Assembly (NCBI GenBank): GCA_016208305.1
Contig: JACQYI010000046.1
Coordinates: forward strand, 34,412 to 98,411
Length of the DNA: 64,000 bases
Origin: Oscillatoriophycideae cyanobacterium NC_groundwater_1537_Pr4_S-0.65um_50_18
Lineage (GTDB): Bacteria; Cyanobacteriota; Cyanobacteriia; Elainellales; Elainellaceae
Reading direction: 5' to 3'
Shown here: positions 37,249 through 45,559 of the stretch, piece after piece
How positions within the stretch are numbered: the first letter of the stretch is position 1
How the letters are laid out: each line of letters begins with the position of its first letter
Position numbers and translations under genes: made by a program
Notes under the pieces: generated by a model
Databases searched by the model: none
Told to the model about the DNA's origin: nothing
The model's input: only the letters and a program-made list of their open reading frames with translations

Positions 37249-37755
37249 ATGACCCTCTCGATGTATCAAGCCTCAGTCCCCTCACTTATCCGATCGCTCA
37301 ATAATCTTGCGGTTATTTTAGAGAAAGGGGCAGCCCACGCCGAAGCCAAAAAAATCGATCCGGCTGTTTTACTCAGTACTAGACTTTACCCTGATATGTT
37401 TCCGCTAGGGCGACAAGTCCAAATTGCCTCAGACATTGCTAGAAGGGGCGCGGCCAGACTGGCAGGATTGGAAGCTCCAATGCTGGAAGATGGTGAAACA
37501 ACCTTTGCTGAATTCATCGATCGGCTCCACAAAACCACGGCTTACTTAGAAACGCTAACTCCTGAACAAATTGATGGCTCAGAGGAAAAATCCATTGCCC
37601 TGCCCGTGGGTAAAGAAACAATGACCTTCGAGGGCATGTCCTATCTCCTGTACTTTATTTTGCCAAACGTCTATTTTCATGTGACGACAGCCTATGACAT
37701 TCTGCGGCACTGTGGCGTTGAATTGGGCAAACGGGATTATCTAGGAAAACCTTAG
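37249..37755 (+). CDS. DUF1993 family protein
   Basis: Soluble protein of 168 residues matching the DUF1993 family in length and motifs: SLNNLAVILEKGAAHAEAK (near residue 17), RLYPDMFPLGRQVQIASD (near 46) and FILPNVYFHVTTAYDILRHCGVELGK (abridged: PNVYFHVTTAYDILR near 140). DUF1993 proteins have a DinB-like four-helix fold and no known reaction. AGGAG lies about a dozen bases before the ATG. The gene stands alone between intergenic repeats and nothing in the context gives a role. Confidence 0.85.
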   Translation: MTLSMYQASVPSLIRSLNNLAVILEKGAAHAEAKKIDPAVLLSTRLYPDMFPLGRQVQIASDIARRGAARLAGLEAPMLEDGETTFAEFIDRLHKTTAYLETLTPEQIDGSEEKSIALPVGKETMTFEGMSYLLYFILPNVYFHVTTAYDILRHCGVELGKRDYLGKP

Positions 37756-38117
37756 GCGATCGCTCAGCACTAGGAGAGCAGCCTATTGTTCGATGGATCT
37801 CCTAGGGATCGGTTAAGTCATAGTGGGCGGGTGAGAGAGGGAGGGAGGGATAGAGGGAGAGTTTCCCATTCACCCACTACTCATCTACTCATCTACTCAT
37901 CTACCCATCTACCCATCTACCCGTCCACCCATCCACCCATCCACCCGTCTACTCCAGCACGTCAGTTAATAGTGCATCTCCGCCATACGTTCAAAAAAGT
38001 TTTTAGTTTTAATTTTGTGAGGAGCCTAAGTGGGAATTGTTAGAATAACCAGTCTTTCTTAAGCATGGGGATGCTGATGCCACATGACCCACGAGTCTAT
38101 CTAATCAAAGGTTAGCC
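37756..38117. repeat. Intergenic G-rich/C-rich repeat element (copy B) with an 8-bp array
   Basis: After a G-rich stretch (about 37808-37860) comes GAGAGTTTCCCATTCACCCAC (abridged: GTTTCCCATTCACCCAC), like the hinge of copy A, then nine 8-bp units of pattern YACYCRTC at 37878-37949. No gene is seen in this stretch. The array has no spacers and is a minisatellite, not a CRISPR. Confidence 0.8.
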
Positions 38118-38768
38118 ATGACACAGGACAATAATCGCAGTACAACAATCCGTTATCTCCTGATTGCCTCAGGCGTACTCGTCGTCGGAGGGTTAGGCTA
38201 TCTCGCCTATGACCTGCTAACTCCGACCCAAGATGTGATCTACTATGCCTCCGAACAGCAATGCATTGCGGATGCAGTGGCCAGAAAAAATGGGCTAACC
38301 CAGGAAGAGTGCCAGGTGCAGTTTCAATATGCGCTGCAAGAATATGAACGCATTACGCCGATTTACAGCACTCAGCAAGAGTGTCAAGCCGATACAGCCG
38401 GAAACTGCTCACCCGTGTCTGATCCAAGCCTGGGTTCGGGTTGGCGACCCGATTTTGGCGGTGCCTATTTTCCCTCTACTGTAAATAATGATGTCGATCG
38501 CACCGTTGTTTATATGGGTTCCGGCACATACCGCAGCGTATATCCTGTACAGCCCGTCTACCGCGCTGGCAGCGAGATTATCACGCCATCGGGTGCTCGG
38601 ATAGCGCCTCCTCAAACAGGGGTACTTTTAGAGTCTCAATATTTTTCCCCCAGCCGTACTGCCCCCGCTCGTCCTAAAGGCTACGCGGCTCAGGGTACCA
38701 TTAAGGGGCGGGGCAGTTTTGGCAGCTCAGTCCGATCTACAGCTCCCAAAGGCTCAGGAGGCAAGTAG
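38118..38768 (+). CDS. DUF1190 (YgiB-like) membrane-anchored protein
   Basis: Protein of 216 residues with an N-terminal membrane anchor (about 12-34) and an outside domain of the DUF1190 family: IYYASEQQCIADAVARKNGL (abridged: QQCIADA near residue 52), ECQVQFQYALQEYE and a second STQQECQADTAGNC (near 90), with four Cys that could pair. The C-terminus is Gly/Ser/Lys-rich (GSFGSSVRSTAPKGSGGK). E. coli YgiB is paired with the ATP-grasp ligase YgiC; the same pairing is seen here with the next gene, 111 bases downstream. The function is unknown. The flexible basic tail could be a substrate of the ligase, which is a hypothesis. Confidence 0.82.
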   Translation: MTQDNNRSTTIRYLLIASGVLVVGGLGYLAYDLLTPTQDVIYYASEQQCIADAVARKNGLTQEECQVQFQYALQEYERITPIYSTQQECQADTAGNCSPVSDPSLGSGWRPDFGGAYFPSTVNNDVDRTVVYMGSGTYRSVYPVQPVYRAGSEIITPSGARIAPPQTGVLLESQYFSPSRTAPARPKGYAAQGTIKGRGSFGSSVRSTAPKGSGGK

Positions 38769-38879
38769 TGCAAGCGGCCAGGAGCGGGGGATATCTGCAA
38801 CGTTTCAGGGTCGCAATAGATGTTCTCCCGATCGATGCTCAGCCGACTGGTATGGTTCTTCTGCCAAGGTTCTTCAGTC

Positions 38880-40187
38880 ATGGATCCGTTTTTATTTCAG
38901 CGACGACGCAACTGGCAACACCATGTGTTGCAACATGCCTACCAATGTAAGCCGCTGGCAGATGCAAACCAGCGCTACTGGGCAGAGGCGCTGCGTAGTC
39001 CCTTTGGGGTGATCATTTCACGCCCAGAAGAAGCCAAAATCTGGGATGCGACCGAGGCACTTTGGGATATGTGTCGAGAGTTCCTAGACTGGTTTTTTAC
39101 GGCAGATGGATTAGACGATCGCATGCGAAAACTCGCCATTCCGCCCGCCTTTTGGGAGGCGATTCAGGTGTCTTGGGATCGGATCGATGAAGCAGAAGAT
39201 CTGTCGCTGTATACCCGCTTCGATCTGGCCGTGAGCAATACGGGAACCATCAGCCTTTTAGAAATCAATGGAGAAACGCCGCTGCTGGGCGCAGAGACGG
39301 TCTATCAGTGGCTATGGTTTGAGGATATGAGAAAGGCAACCGGAGACTTGCGATCGCTGCCGGAGGATGCCGATCAGTTCAATAGCTTTTGGGATGAGGT
39401 CGGCAGCCGTTTTCACACCCTTAGCCGTCAGTATGACCTCATGGATTTTGGACTGAGCCTGTTAATCGATGAAGATTTGCCAGAAGACACGGAGATGGCG
39501 GGGCAGCTCGTTGAAATCATCAATCAAACGCTGGGCGAAAATGCCTTCTTTACGCAGCTTGTTGGACTGCGACACCATCTGGGCGTAGATGACGACGGTT
39601 TTTTTGTCGATCAGTTCAACCAGCGCATCTTTCGGTTGTGGAAGATTGTGGACTGGCTCGATCTTCAGCTTGCAGCCCAATCGTTTAACGCGCAGGAGGC
39701 GATCGCGGCTCGGCTGCTTTCGGGAGATGTCAAGATTCTTGAACCGCTGTGGAAACAAGTTTTGAGCAATAAGGGAGCGATGGTCTGGATGTGGGAACTC
39801 TTTCACAACCACCCAATTTATGCTCAATTCCTTCTGCCTACCTTTTTTACAGACACGATCTCAATGGAATCGACTGAGTTACTCACGCAGCTTCATGTCA
39901 AAAAACCGCTGGCTGGACTAGAGGGCGTTGGCGTATCGATTGAGACAGGCGATGCCATTGCTGGAGCCGTTCACGCGCGTGAAACGATGGGGTATGAGCG
40001 TGAAGGTTTCATTATTCAAAAATATCAAGAATTACCCGAATATTTTGGGTATCACTTTGTGGTGGGGTCTTGGATCGTGGGAGATACACCAGCAGGCTTG
40101 ATCTTGCGAGGCGATACCAACCCGATTACCGGACGGCATTGCTTAATCGTTCCCCATATCGTGAGTGATAGTGTTCTAATTGCCTAA
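38880..40187 (+). CDS. Glutathionylspermidine synthase-like ATP-grasp ligase (YgiC-like)
   Basis: ATP-grasp ligase of about 435 residues. Visible family features: FDLAVSNTGTISLLEINGETP (abridged: ISLLEINGETP near residue 130, with the metal-binding Glu and Asn), the ATP-binding KPLAGLEGVGVSI (near 340) and HFVVGSWIVGDTPAGLILR ending in a VPH motif (abridged: GSWIVGDTPAG near 398). This is the synthetase domain of glutathionylspermidine synthase without the amidase domain, as in E. coli YgiC/YjfC. Those homologues are thought to join an amine to a peptide, but the substrates are unproven. ATG 38880 (MDPFLF) is preferred over 38820 as it starts the family N-terminus. It is followed 12 bases later by the diiron gene. 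Confidence 0.88.
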   Translation: MDPFLFQRRRNWQHHVLQHAYQCKPLADANQRYWAEALRSPFGVIISRPEEAKIWDATEALWDMCREFLDWFFTADGLDDRMRKLAIPPAFWEAIQVSWDRIDEAEDLSLYTRFDLAVSNTGTISLLEINGETPLLGAETVYQWLWFEDMRKATGDLRSLPEDADQFNSFWDEVGSRFHTLSRQYDLMDFGLSLLIDEDLPEDTEMAGQLVEIINQTLGENAFFTQLVGLRHHLGVDDDGFFVDQFNQRIFRLWKIVDWLDLQLAAQSFNAQEAIAARLLSGDVKILEPLWKQVLSNKGAMVWMWELFHNHPIYAQFLLPTFFTDTISMESTELLTQLHVKKPLAGLEGVGVSIETGDAIAGAVHARETMGYEREGFIIQKYQELPEYFGYHFVVGSWIVGDTPAGLILRGDTNPITGRHCLIVPHIVSDSVLIA

Positions 40188-40199
40188 ATGAGATGAGAA

Positions 40200-40928
40200 A
40201 TGAAAGTACAAACTCATGATGTCCAGGGCATTCCCATTCTGAGTAGCAATTGGTGTGTAGAAGAATTCATTCCTGATGAAACTTATCTTCCAGAAGTTGA
40301 GCCTTTAACTCAGTCTGGATTCGTGGATTTACTCGGAAGAGATGTATTCTCAGAAGGAGATAGCCAGCCCCTTTACGAGCATCTTCTGGCTCGAAGTTCG
40401 GAATTCTCAGCAGAATTTATGACGATGATGGAATTTTGGCTGAAGGACGAACTGCGGCACTATCATGCTTTACGCCAGATCTATCACCGGGTGTCGGGAC
40501 TTTCGCTGGATGCGATCGATCAACAAAACCAAAATCGGGTGCATGAGCTAGAGCCGATTGCATTCATCCTTGAGAACGAATTCACCCTTTTAGTCGGCCT
40601 CATGTTTGACGAGATGGGATCAGTCTGGTCTTATCGCCGCGACATTACAGAATTCTATTGCCACTATGGCAGGGGTTTCGCACGGGTGGGGCATTCGATC
40701 ACGCAGGATGAAGGGCGGCATTTTAGCAATGCGGCAACTTTGATCCACCATCGTCATGGGGATAAAATTCATCAGATCGAACCCTTACTGCGCCGGATCA
40801 GTCAGATGGAGTCTTGTCTGCCCTACTATCCCAAAACGTTTTTCCTAGATCACGCCCAAGAGCGGCACCGATTTCCTCACAATTTTAACGATCAGGTGAT
40901 TCAGAGAATTCTCTTTAGATTTCAATAA
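40200..40928 (+). CDS. Ferritin-like diiron protein (acyl-ACP-desaturase-like)
   Basis: Soluble helical protein of 242 residues with a probable carboxylate-bridged diiron site. Two E-x-R-H type motifs, DELRH (83-87) and DEGRH (170-174), occur on different helices, with further Glu candidates at about 60-67 and 126-138. This E...ExxH...E...ExxH scheme is that of the acyl-ACP desaturase and related oxygenases of the ferritin-like fold. The reaction is unknown: desaturation, hydroxylation, amine oxidation and iron storage are all possible. Twelve bases after the ATP-grasp gene, it is probably in the same operon, suggesting it modifies the ligase product or substrate. This link is inference from gene order. 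Confidence 0.75.
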   Translation: MKVQTHDVQGIPILSSNWCVEEFIPDETYLPEVEPLTQSGFVDLLGRDVFSEGDSQPLYEHLLARSSEFSAEFMTMMEFWLKDELRHYHALRQIYHRVSGLSLDAIDQQNQNRVHELEPIAFILENEFTLLVGLMFDEMGSVWSYRRDITEFYCHYGRGFARVGHSITQDEGRHFSNAATLIHHRHGDKIHQIEPLLRRISQMESCLPYYPKTFFLDHAQERHRFPHNFNDQVIQRILFRFQ

Positions 40929-41014
40929 ATGGCGTTGCTAGTTTCATAACCGTAGCCACCCCAAATAAACTTTATAGCCGAATTAAGCCATGCCCCATAA
41001 CTTTAGGATCGGCC

Positions 41015-42307
41015 ATGATTTACAGATGCTTGCAGTTCTTTGCGCTTCTGATTGCCTCTTGCCTCTGTATCGTCAGTTGTCAGATCCTCACACCCTCAGC
41101 CGATCAGGGAATTAGCCCCCTTGGGCAAGGCGATCGCCCCGTTACGCTGAAATTAGGGGGATGGGGTTCCAGTCCAGCCGAGCAGCGCTTGTTCCAGAAA
41201 GTCCTGACGACCTTTGAGGCTACCCATCCCCACATTCGGGTCAAGCTTGAAACCGTTGCCGATCAATACATGGATGTGCTGAAGACTCGGCTGATCGGAG
41301 ATGCTGCCCCCGATGTTTTTTTCCTTGACAGCTTTGAAGCCCCTTTTTTGATGTCCAATCAGGTCTTAGAACCCCTCGACGCTTATCTGACACCAGACTT
41401 TGACTTAGCCGATTTTGAAACAACGCTGCTGGCTCCTTTCCAGCAAGACGGCATCCTCTACGGATTGCCCAAAGACTGTTCTTCGCTGGCTCTATTTTAC
41501 AACAAGCAGGCATTTGCTGAAGCGGGCATTGCTCAGCCCCCCGCGACCTGGGATGAGCTACTGGCAGATGCCCAACGCTTGACACGCGATCGCGACCAAA
41601 ACGGCAAAATGGACCAGTATGGCTTAGGCATATTGCCCGACTTGGCGCGTCTGGTTTACCTGATGCGGGCTTTTGGTGGCGTTGCCATCGACCCCCAAGG
41701 CAAGGCGGCCTTTGCGTCGGCAGCAGCCCTAAAAGGATTAAACCTGATCGTCCAGCCCTATCAGGATGGCATCGCTGTCCGTCCGCCAGATGTTGGCGCT
41801 AACTCAGGCACAGAGATGTTTGGTCAAGGCAAAGCAGCAATGGTGATCGAGGGCAATTGGGCGATTCCCTTTTTACAAGAGACGTTTCCCGATCTCGCCT
41901 TTGCCACGGCTGAGGTGCCGCGCATTCAAGACCAGCCTGGCACGATGGTCTATACTGTTGGCTACGTTATGAACCGTCAATCGTCACACAAATCTGAAGC
42001 CTGGGAACTGATCCGCTATCTGACCGGGAAAAAGGGCATGGCGCTTTGGACAGGCGGCGGCAGTGCGTTACCCAGTCGTCAATCTGTGGCGCAAGCGTTG
42101 CACTATGATCGCGATCCGCTGCGATCGCCCCTGGTGGCAGGCATCAAATATGCTACGCCTTGGCAGCTAGGGCAGTATCCGGCTGCAATTATGAACAGCT
42201 TTAACAACCAATTTATTAGCGCTATTTTGGCAGAACAGCCATTACAGCAGGCATTGCAGCGCGCACAAAATAGCGCTAATCAGCAAATTCAAGCAGCAGA
42301 GCAATGA
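41015..42307 (+). CDS. Sugar ABC transporter substrate-binding lipoprotein
   Basis: Extracytoplasmic solute-binding protein of family 1, 430 residues. The signal peptide ends in a lipobox (LCIVSC, Cys near 23), so it is a membrane-anchored lipoprotein. Family features: VTLKLGGWGSSPAEQRLF near 45, PDVFFLDSFEAPFL near 95, LYGLPKDCSSLALFYNK near 155, and GKAAMVIEGNWAIPF near 275, typical of MalE/UgpB-type binding proteins for sugars, oligosaccharides or glycosides. It starts an operon with two permease genes (42372 and 43334). The exact sugar is not readable; glucosylglycerol or trehalose uptake is known for similar cyanobacterial systems. Confidence 0.88.
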   Translation: MIYRCLQFFALLIASCLCIVSCQILTPSADQGISPLGQGDRPVTLKLGGWGSSPAEQRLFQKVLTTFEATHPHIRVKLETVADQYMDVLKTRLIGDAAPDVFFLDSFEAPFLMSNQVLEPLDAYLTPDFDLADFETTLLAPFQQDGILYGLPKDCSSLALFYNKQAFAEAGIAQPPATWDELLADAQRLTRDRDQNGKMDQYGLGILPDLARLVYLMRAFGGVAIDPQGKAAFASAAALKGLNLIVQPYQDGIAVRPPDVGANSGTEMFGQGKAAMVIEGNWAIPFLQETFPDLAFATAEVPRIQDQPGTMVYTVGYVMNRQSSHKSEAWELIRYLTGKKGMALWTGGGSALPSRQSVAQALHYDRDPLRSPLVAGIKYATPWQLGQYPAAIMNSFNNQFISAILAEQPLQQALQRAQNSANQQIQAAEQ

Positions 42308-42371
42308 GGAAGGCTTAAGGGCAGCAGTTATTCATTCTCAGCGCATATTGGCGATTTCACTAGAAACAACC

Positions 42372-43310
42372 ATGCTTAGCCGTAGACCGCGATCGCATCT
42401 ATCAACACCTGAGAGATCAACATCTGAGACTAGAGAACCCGGAATCAGAACCGAGGCTTCTGGTTATCTGCTGATGTCTCCTGCCATTTTGGGGCTAGGG
42501 CTTTTCACGATCGCCCCAATCCTGTTTGCTATATTTTTATCTTTTCAAAAAGTCCAGCTCTTGGGTGGCATTGAGTATGAGTTTGTCAGTTTCCGCAACT
42601 TTGCCCGTTTGGCAACAGACGATCGCCTTTGGATTGCCCTAAAAAATACAGCAGAATATGTCGCGATCGTGGTTCCGGCTCAAACTATCTTGGCTTTGAT
42701 TTTGGCTGCAACCCTGAATGCTGGCATTAAAGGACAAAATATCTGGCGAATCCTGTTCTTTTTGCCCACCATCACCTCATCGACGGTTCTGACGCTGATC
42801 TTCATGTGGATTTACAACGCAGATGGCTTATTCAATCAGGCATTAGCCTGGATCGGGCTGCCCACCTACAACTGGTTGAGTGATCCCCAGGTGGCACTCA
42901 AAGGCATCATGATCATGAACATCTGGTCAACCGCTCCATTTTTCATGGTGATCTATCTGGCCGCCCTTCAGGATATTCCGCGATCGCTCTACGAAGCGGC
43001 AGAAATCGACGGAGCCAATGGCTGGCAGCAGTTTCGCTACATTACCCTGCCGCAGTTGCGTCCCGTTACATTCTTTGTTGTAGCGATGGGGATCATTGGG
43101 ACATTTCAGCTATTTGATCAGTCCTACATTTTTTCTGGGGGTTCAGGAGGCCCCAACAACGCCACGCTAACGGTTGTTTTACTGATTTATCAGTATGTCT
43201 TTCGCGATCTCCAGTTGGGGTATGCGGCAGCGATCGCTTTTTTATTGGCTCTCATCATTATCATCGTCACGTTGATTCAACGACGCATTTTTGATCAAGA
43301 CCCTACTTAA
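42372..43310 (+). CDS. Sugar ABC transporter permease, MalF/UgpA type
   Basis: Inner-membrane permease of about 312 residues with six main helices. After a hydrophilic N-terminus come YLLMSPAILGLGLFTIAPI (abridged: LGLGLFTIAPI near residue 35) and the EAA coupling motif SLYEAAEIDGANGWQQFRYITLP (abridged: YEAAEIDGA near 208), typical of MalF-like subunits. ATG 42372 is chosen; the TTG at 42348 would add eight residues. A 15-bp tandem duplication in the gene (42401-42430) encodes repeated Ser-Thr-rich residues near the N-terminus. It pairs with the permease downstream. No ATPase gene is in the operon, so a shared MsmK-like ATPase elsewhere must be used. Confidence 0.9.
   Translation: MLSRRPRSHLSTPERSTSETREPGIRTEASGYLLMSPAILGLGLFTIAPILFAIFLSFQKVQLLGGIEYEFVSFRNFARLATDDRLWIALKNTAEYVAIVVPAQTILALILAATLNAGIKGQNIWRILFFLPTITSSTVLTLIFMWIYNADGLFNQALAWIGLPTYNWLSDPQVALKGIMIMNIWSTAPFFMVIYLAALQDIPRSLYEAAEIDGANGWQQFRYITLPQLRPVTFFVVAMGIIGTFQLFDQSYIFSGGSGGPNNATLTVVLLIYQYVFRDLQLGYAAAIAFLLALIIIIVTLIQRRIFDQDPT
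42401..42430. repeat. 15-bp in-frame tandem duplication in permease gene
   Basis: ATCAACACCTGAGAG is followed by ATCAACATCTGAGAC, adding five residues of similar sequence in the cytoplasmic N-terminal tail of the permease. Confidence 0.85.
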
Positions 43311-43333
43311 ATTCAACTATCGATTCATCTCTT

Positions 43334-44164
43334 ATGAAATTCTCGATTTATCCCTTGAGCTACCGCTGGATTCTCTATATCCTGTTGGCAGTCTATGCGA
43401 TCGTGACGCTCATTCCTTTTCTCTGGGCTTTATCTTCATCCTTTAAGCCCTTGTCAGAAATCATTGCAGGCGATTTCTGGCCGCATCACTTTACGTTAGA
43501 CAACTACCGTCAGATCTTTTTAGAGCAGCCTTTATTTCTGCGTTGGTTGTTCAATAGTATCTTCATTGCTGTCTGCGTCACGGTGCTCAATCTGCTTTTC
43601 AACTCTATGGCAGGTTATGCCCTGGCAAGGTTACAGTTTCGGGGTAAGCAGTTCTGGTTTCTGCTCATCCTGGCGGTTTTAGCTGTTCCGGCACAGGTGA
43701 CACTCATTCCAACTTTTTTGATTCTCAAGTCGTTCGGCTGGCTAAATTCCTATCAAGGCATGATTATTCCTGGCATGATCAACGCTACCTTCATTTTTAT
43801 GATGCGCCAGTTTTTTATCAACTTTCCGCGATCACTAGAAGAAGCGGCGGCCTTAGATGGGCTAAACACCTTACAGATCTTTTGGTACATTGTCTTACCG
43901 TTGGCAAAACCGGCGATCGCTGCCCAGGCAGTCTTTATCTTTATGGGAAGCTGGAATAACTTCTTATTACCTGTGGTAATTCTGTTTGAGCCAGAGATGT
44001 TTACCTTACCTTTAGGACTCAATACCTTTAAGGGACAATACATTAGCTATTGGAATTACATCATGGCAGCTTCTATGATGTTTACGCTACCCGTACTCTG
44101 CATCTATGTTTTTTTCAACCGCTACTTCATTCAAAGCGTTACGTTTACAGGCGGTAAAGGATAA
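43334..44164 (+). CDS. Sugar ABC transporter permease, MalG/UgpE type
   Basis: Inner-membrane permease of 276 residues with six helices. The MalG-type pattern is clear: FLWALSSSFKPLSEI (near residue 30), NSMAGYALARLQFRG (near 92), RQFFINFPRSLEEAAALDGLNTLQIFW (abridged: LEEAAALDGL near 172, the EAA coupling motif) and IVLPLAKPAIAAQAVF (near 190). It begins 23 bases after the first permease and closes the operon of binding protein and two permeases. The specificity follows the binding protein. Confidence 0.9.
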   Translation: MKFSIYPLSYRWILYILLAVYAIVTLIPFLWALSSSFKPLSEIIAGDFWPHHFTLDNYRQIFLEQPLFLRWLFNSIFIAVCVTVLNLLFNSMAGYALARLQFRGKQFWFLLILAVLAVPAQVTLIPTFLILKSFGWLNSYQGMIIPGMINATFIFMMRQFFINFPRSLEEAAALDGLNTLQIFWYIVLPLAKPAIAAQAVFIFMGSWNNFLLPVVILFEPEMFTLPLGLNTFKGQYISYWNYIMAASMMFTLPVLCIYVFFNRYFIQSVTFTGGKG

Positions 44165-44327
44165 AGCACTTTTTTAATTTTTTGGGGAACTTATTGTCAG
44201 ATTCAGCCAGTAAAATGACGGGTGCTCCTTTCTGTAGCTGATTTTGTAACCGTGTTTAGGAGACTCTCATTCAGCCAGTAAATTAAAAGAGTTCGTGTTT
44301 TACGCCTATTTGCTACTCGCTTCAATT

Positions 44328-45449
44328 ATGATTCGTAACTTGCAACCTCAAAGAATTCGTCAGACTCAAAAAGCTTGGTCAATTGCCCTCACCAGCTTCG
44401 TCCTATTTGGAGCCGTCTGCCAATCCCTTGCTCAACCGATGGCGATCGCCAGTACCTTGACTGAGCGACCCATCACCGCACAAGTCAATGAATCAACCTC
44501 CTCAGCCCAGCTACCCCAGCGGGTTGACCGACGCGTCCGGCGAGACTTGGCTCAGCGCTTTAATTTAGCCCAGCGCGATTTAAGGGTGATGAATTTTAGC
44601 CGAGAAACTTGGTCAGATAGCTGCTTGGGTTTGGCTGCACCCAACGAGCGGTGTGCTATGGCGACCGTTGAGGGATGGCGCATTGAAGTCACCAACGGAC
44701 AGCAGGACTGGGTTTACCGAACTGATCTGAAGGCAAGAGTGATTAAGCTAGAAACAAGCGATGGATCTGAATTGCCTCCGCAGGCGGTCGATCGACTATT
44801 TGAGGCGATCGCACGTCAGGCTAATGTTCCGGCAAACACGCTCAAAGTGGTGGCATCTCAAGCCAGAACTTGGGATGGCTGTATGGGAATTTTTGCACCT
44901 GGACAGGCTTGTACCAAAATCGCTATTGCGGGCTATCGCGTCATTGTGATGGGTGAACAACAAAGCTGGGTTTATCACATCAGCCAAGATGGCTCACGGA
45001 TCGTAGAGAATGAGACAGCTAGCGGCAGTGGTATCAACATCACACCCTCCTTTGCATCCCTGGAGACACAGACACCTTTGCCCACTGGAGATGTTGTCTT
45101 CCAGATGACTCTCTCAGGTGGGTTAAGAGGCGACATCACCGAAACAGTTCTTACCTCAGAGGGAATTCTGTACCGCCGAGGCACAAGCATGAGCGCTTCA
45201 GCCATCTCTGAGCCAACTATCATCAAGCGCCTATCGTCATCAGAATTACAGCAGTTCCAGCAGATTCTAGAGCAGCAAAAGTTCCCAAATCTTGACGGCA
45301 TGAGGTATTTAACATCAGCTGCACTCGCTGATTATCCAACAACTGTCTTACAAACAACGAGCAGTACGGTTGCATATATCGATCTAGAACAGGATCAGCT
45401 TCCTCAGTCCTTGCAGGCTGTGATTCAGGCATGGGATCAGCTGCAGTAG
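44328..45449 (+). CDS. Secreted protein with two Cys-pair repeat domains
   Basis: Predicted exported protein of about 373 residues with a signal peptide (about 15-42, ending near SLAQPMA). Two repeats of about 60 residues follow, at about 80-140 and 158-220. Each has a TW-x-D-x-C-x-G cluster, a second Cys in a P-x-E/Q-x-C motif, then GWRI/GYRV and a (D/S)WVY strand, so each probably forms a disulfide-stabilised unit. The C-terminal part (about 240-370) has VVFQMTLSGGLRG and a beta-rich pattern without a named family. Similar repeats are seen in cyanobacterial secreted proteins of unknown role. ATG 44328 is chosen over GTG 44295. It is followed by a strong bidirectional terminator. Confidence 0.68.
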   Translation: MIRNLQPQRIRQTQKAWSIALTSFVLFGAVCQSLAQPMAIASTLTERPITAQVNESTSSAQLPQRVDRRVRRDLAQRFNLAQRDLRVMNFSRETWSDSCLGLAAPNERCAMATVEGWRIEVTNGQQDWVYRTDLKARVIKLETSDGSELPPQAVDRLFEAIARQANVPANTLKVVASQARTWDGCMGIFAPGQACTKIAIAGYRVIVMGEQQSWVYHISQDGSRIVENETASGSGINITPSFASLETQTPLPTGDVVFQMTLSGGLRGDITETVLTSEGILYRRGTSMSASAISEPTIIKRLSSSELQQFQQILEQQKFPNLDGMRYLTSAALADYPTTVLQTTSSTVAYIDLEQDQLPQSLQAVIQAWDQLQ

Positions 45450-45487
45450 AGATCGCCAAGGTGTCTTTCGTCTTGTAATCATCTGGC

Positions 45488-45536
45488 TAGGGCATTTTTG
45501 AGGGGGGCGCAGAGCGCCCCCCTCAAAAATGCCCTA
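45488..45536. terminator. Perfect 23-bp stem bidirectional terminator
   Basis: Arms 45488-45510 and 45514-45536 are exact complements around an AGA loop, with the stem core TTTTTGAGGGGGGCGC. It lies between convergent genes. T-rich tracts are part of the stem base in both readings, suiting intrinsic termination both ways. It is related to the hairpin at 26669. Confidence 0.8.
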
Positions 45537-45559
45537 AGATTTGACCCAATTTGCAATCT

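Noticed and set aside
37878..37949. Nine short units as a possible CRISPR or iteron origin
   Set aside because: Units of 8 bp without spacers and no replication gene near; a minisatellite explains it better.
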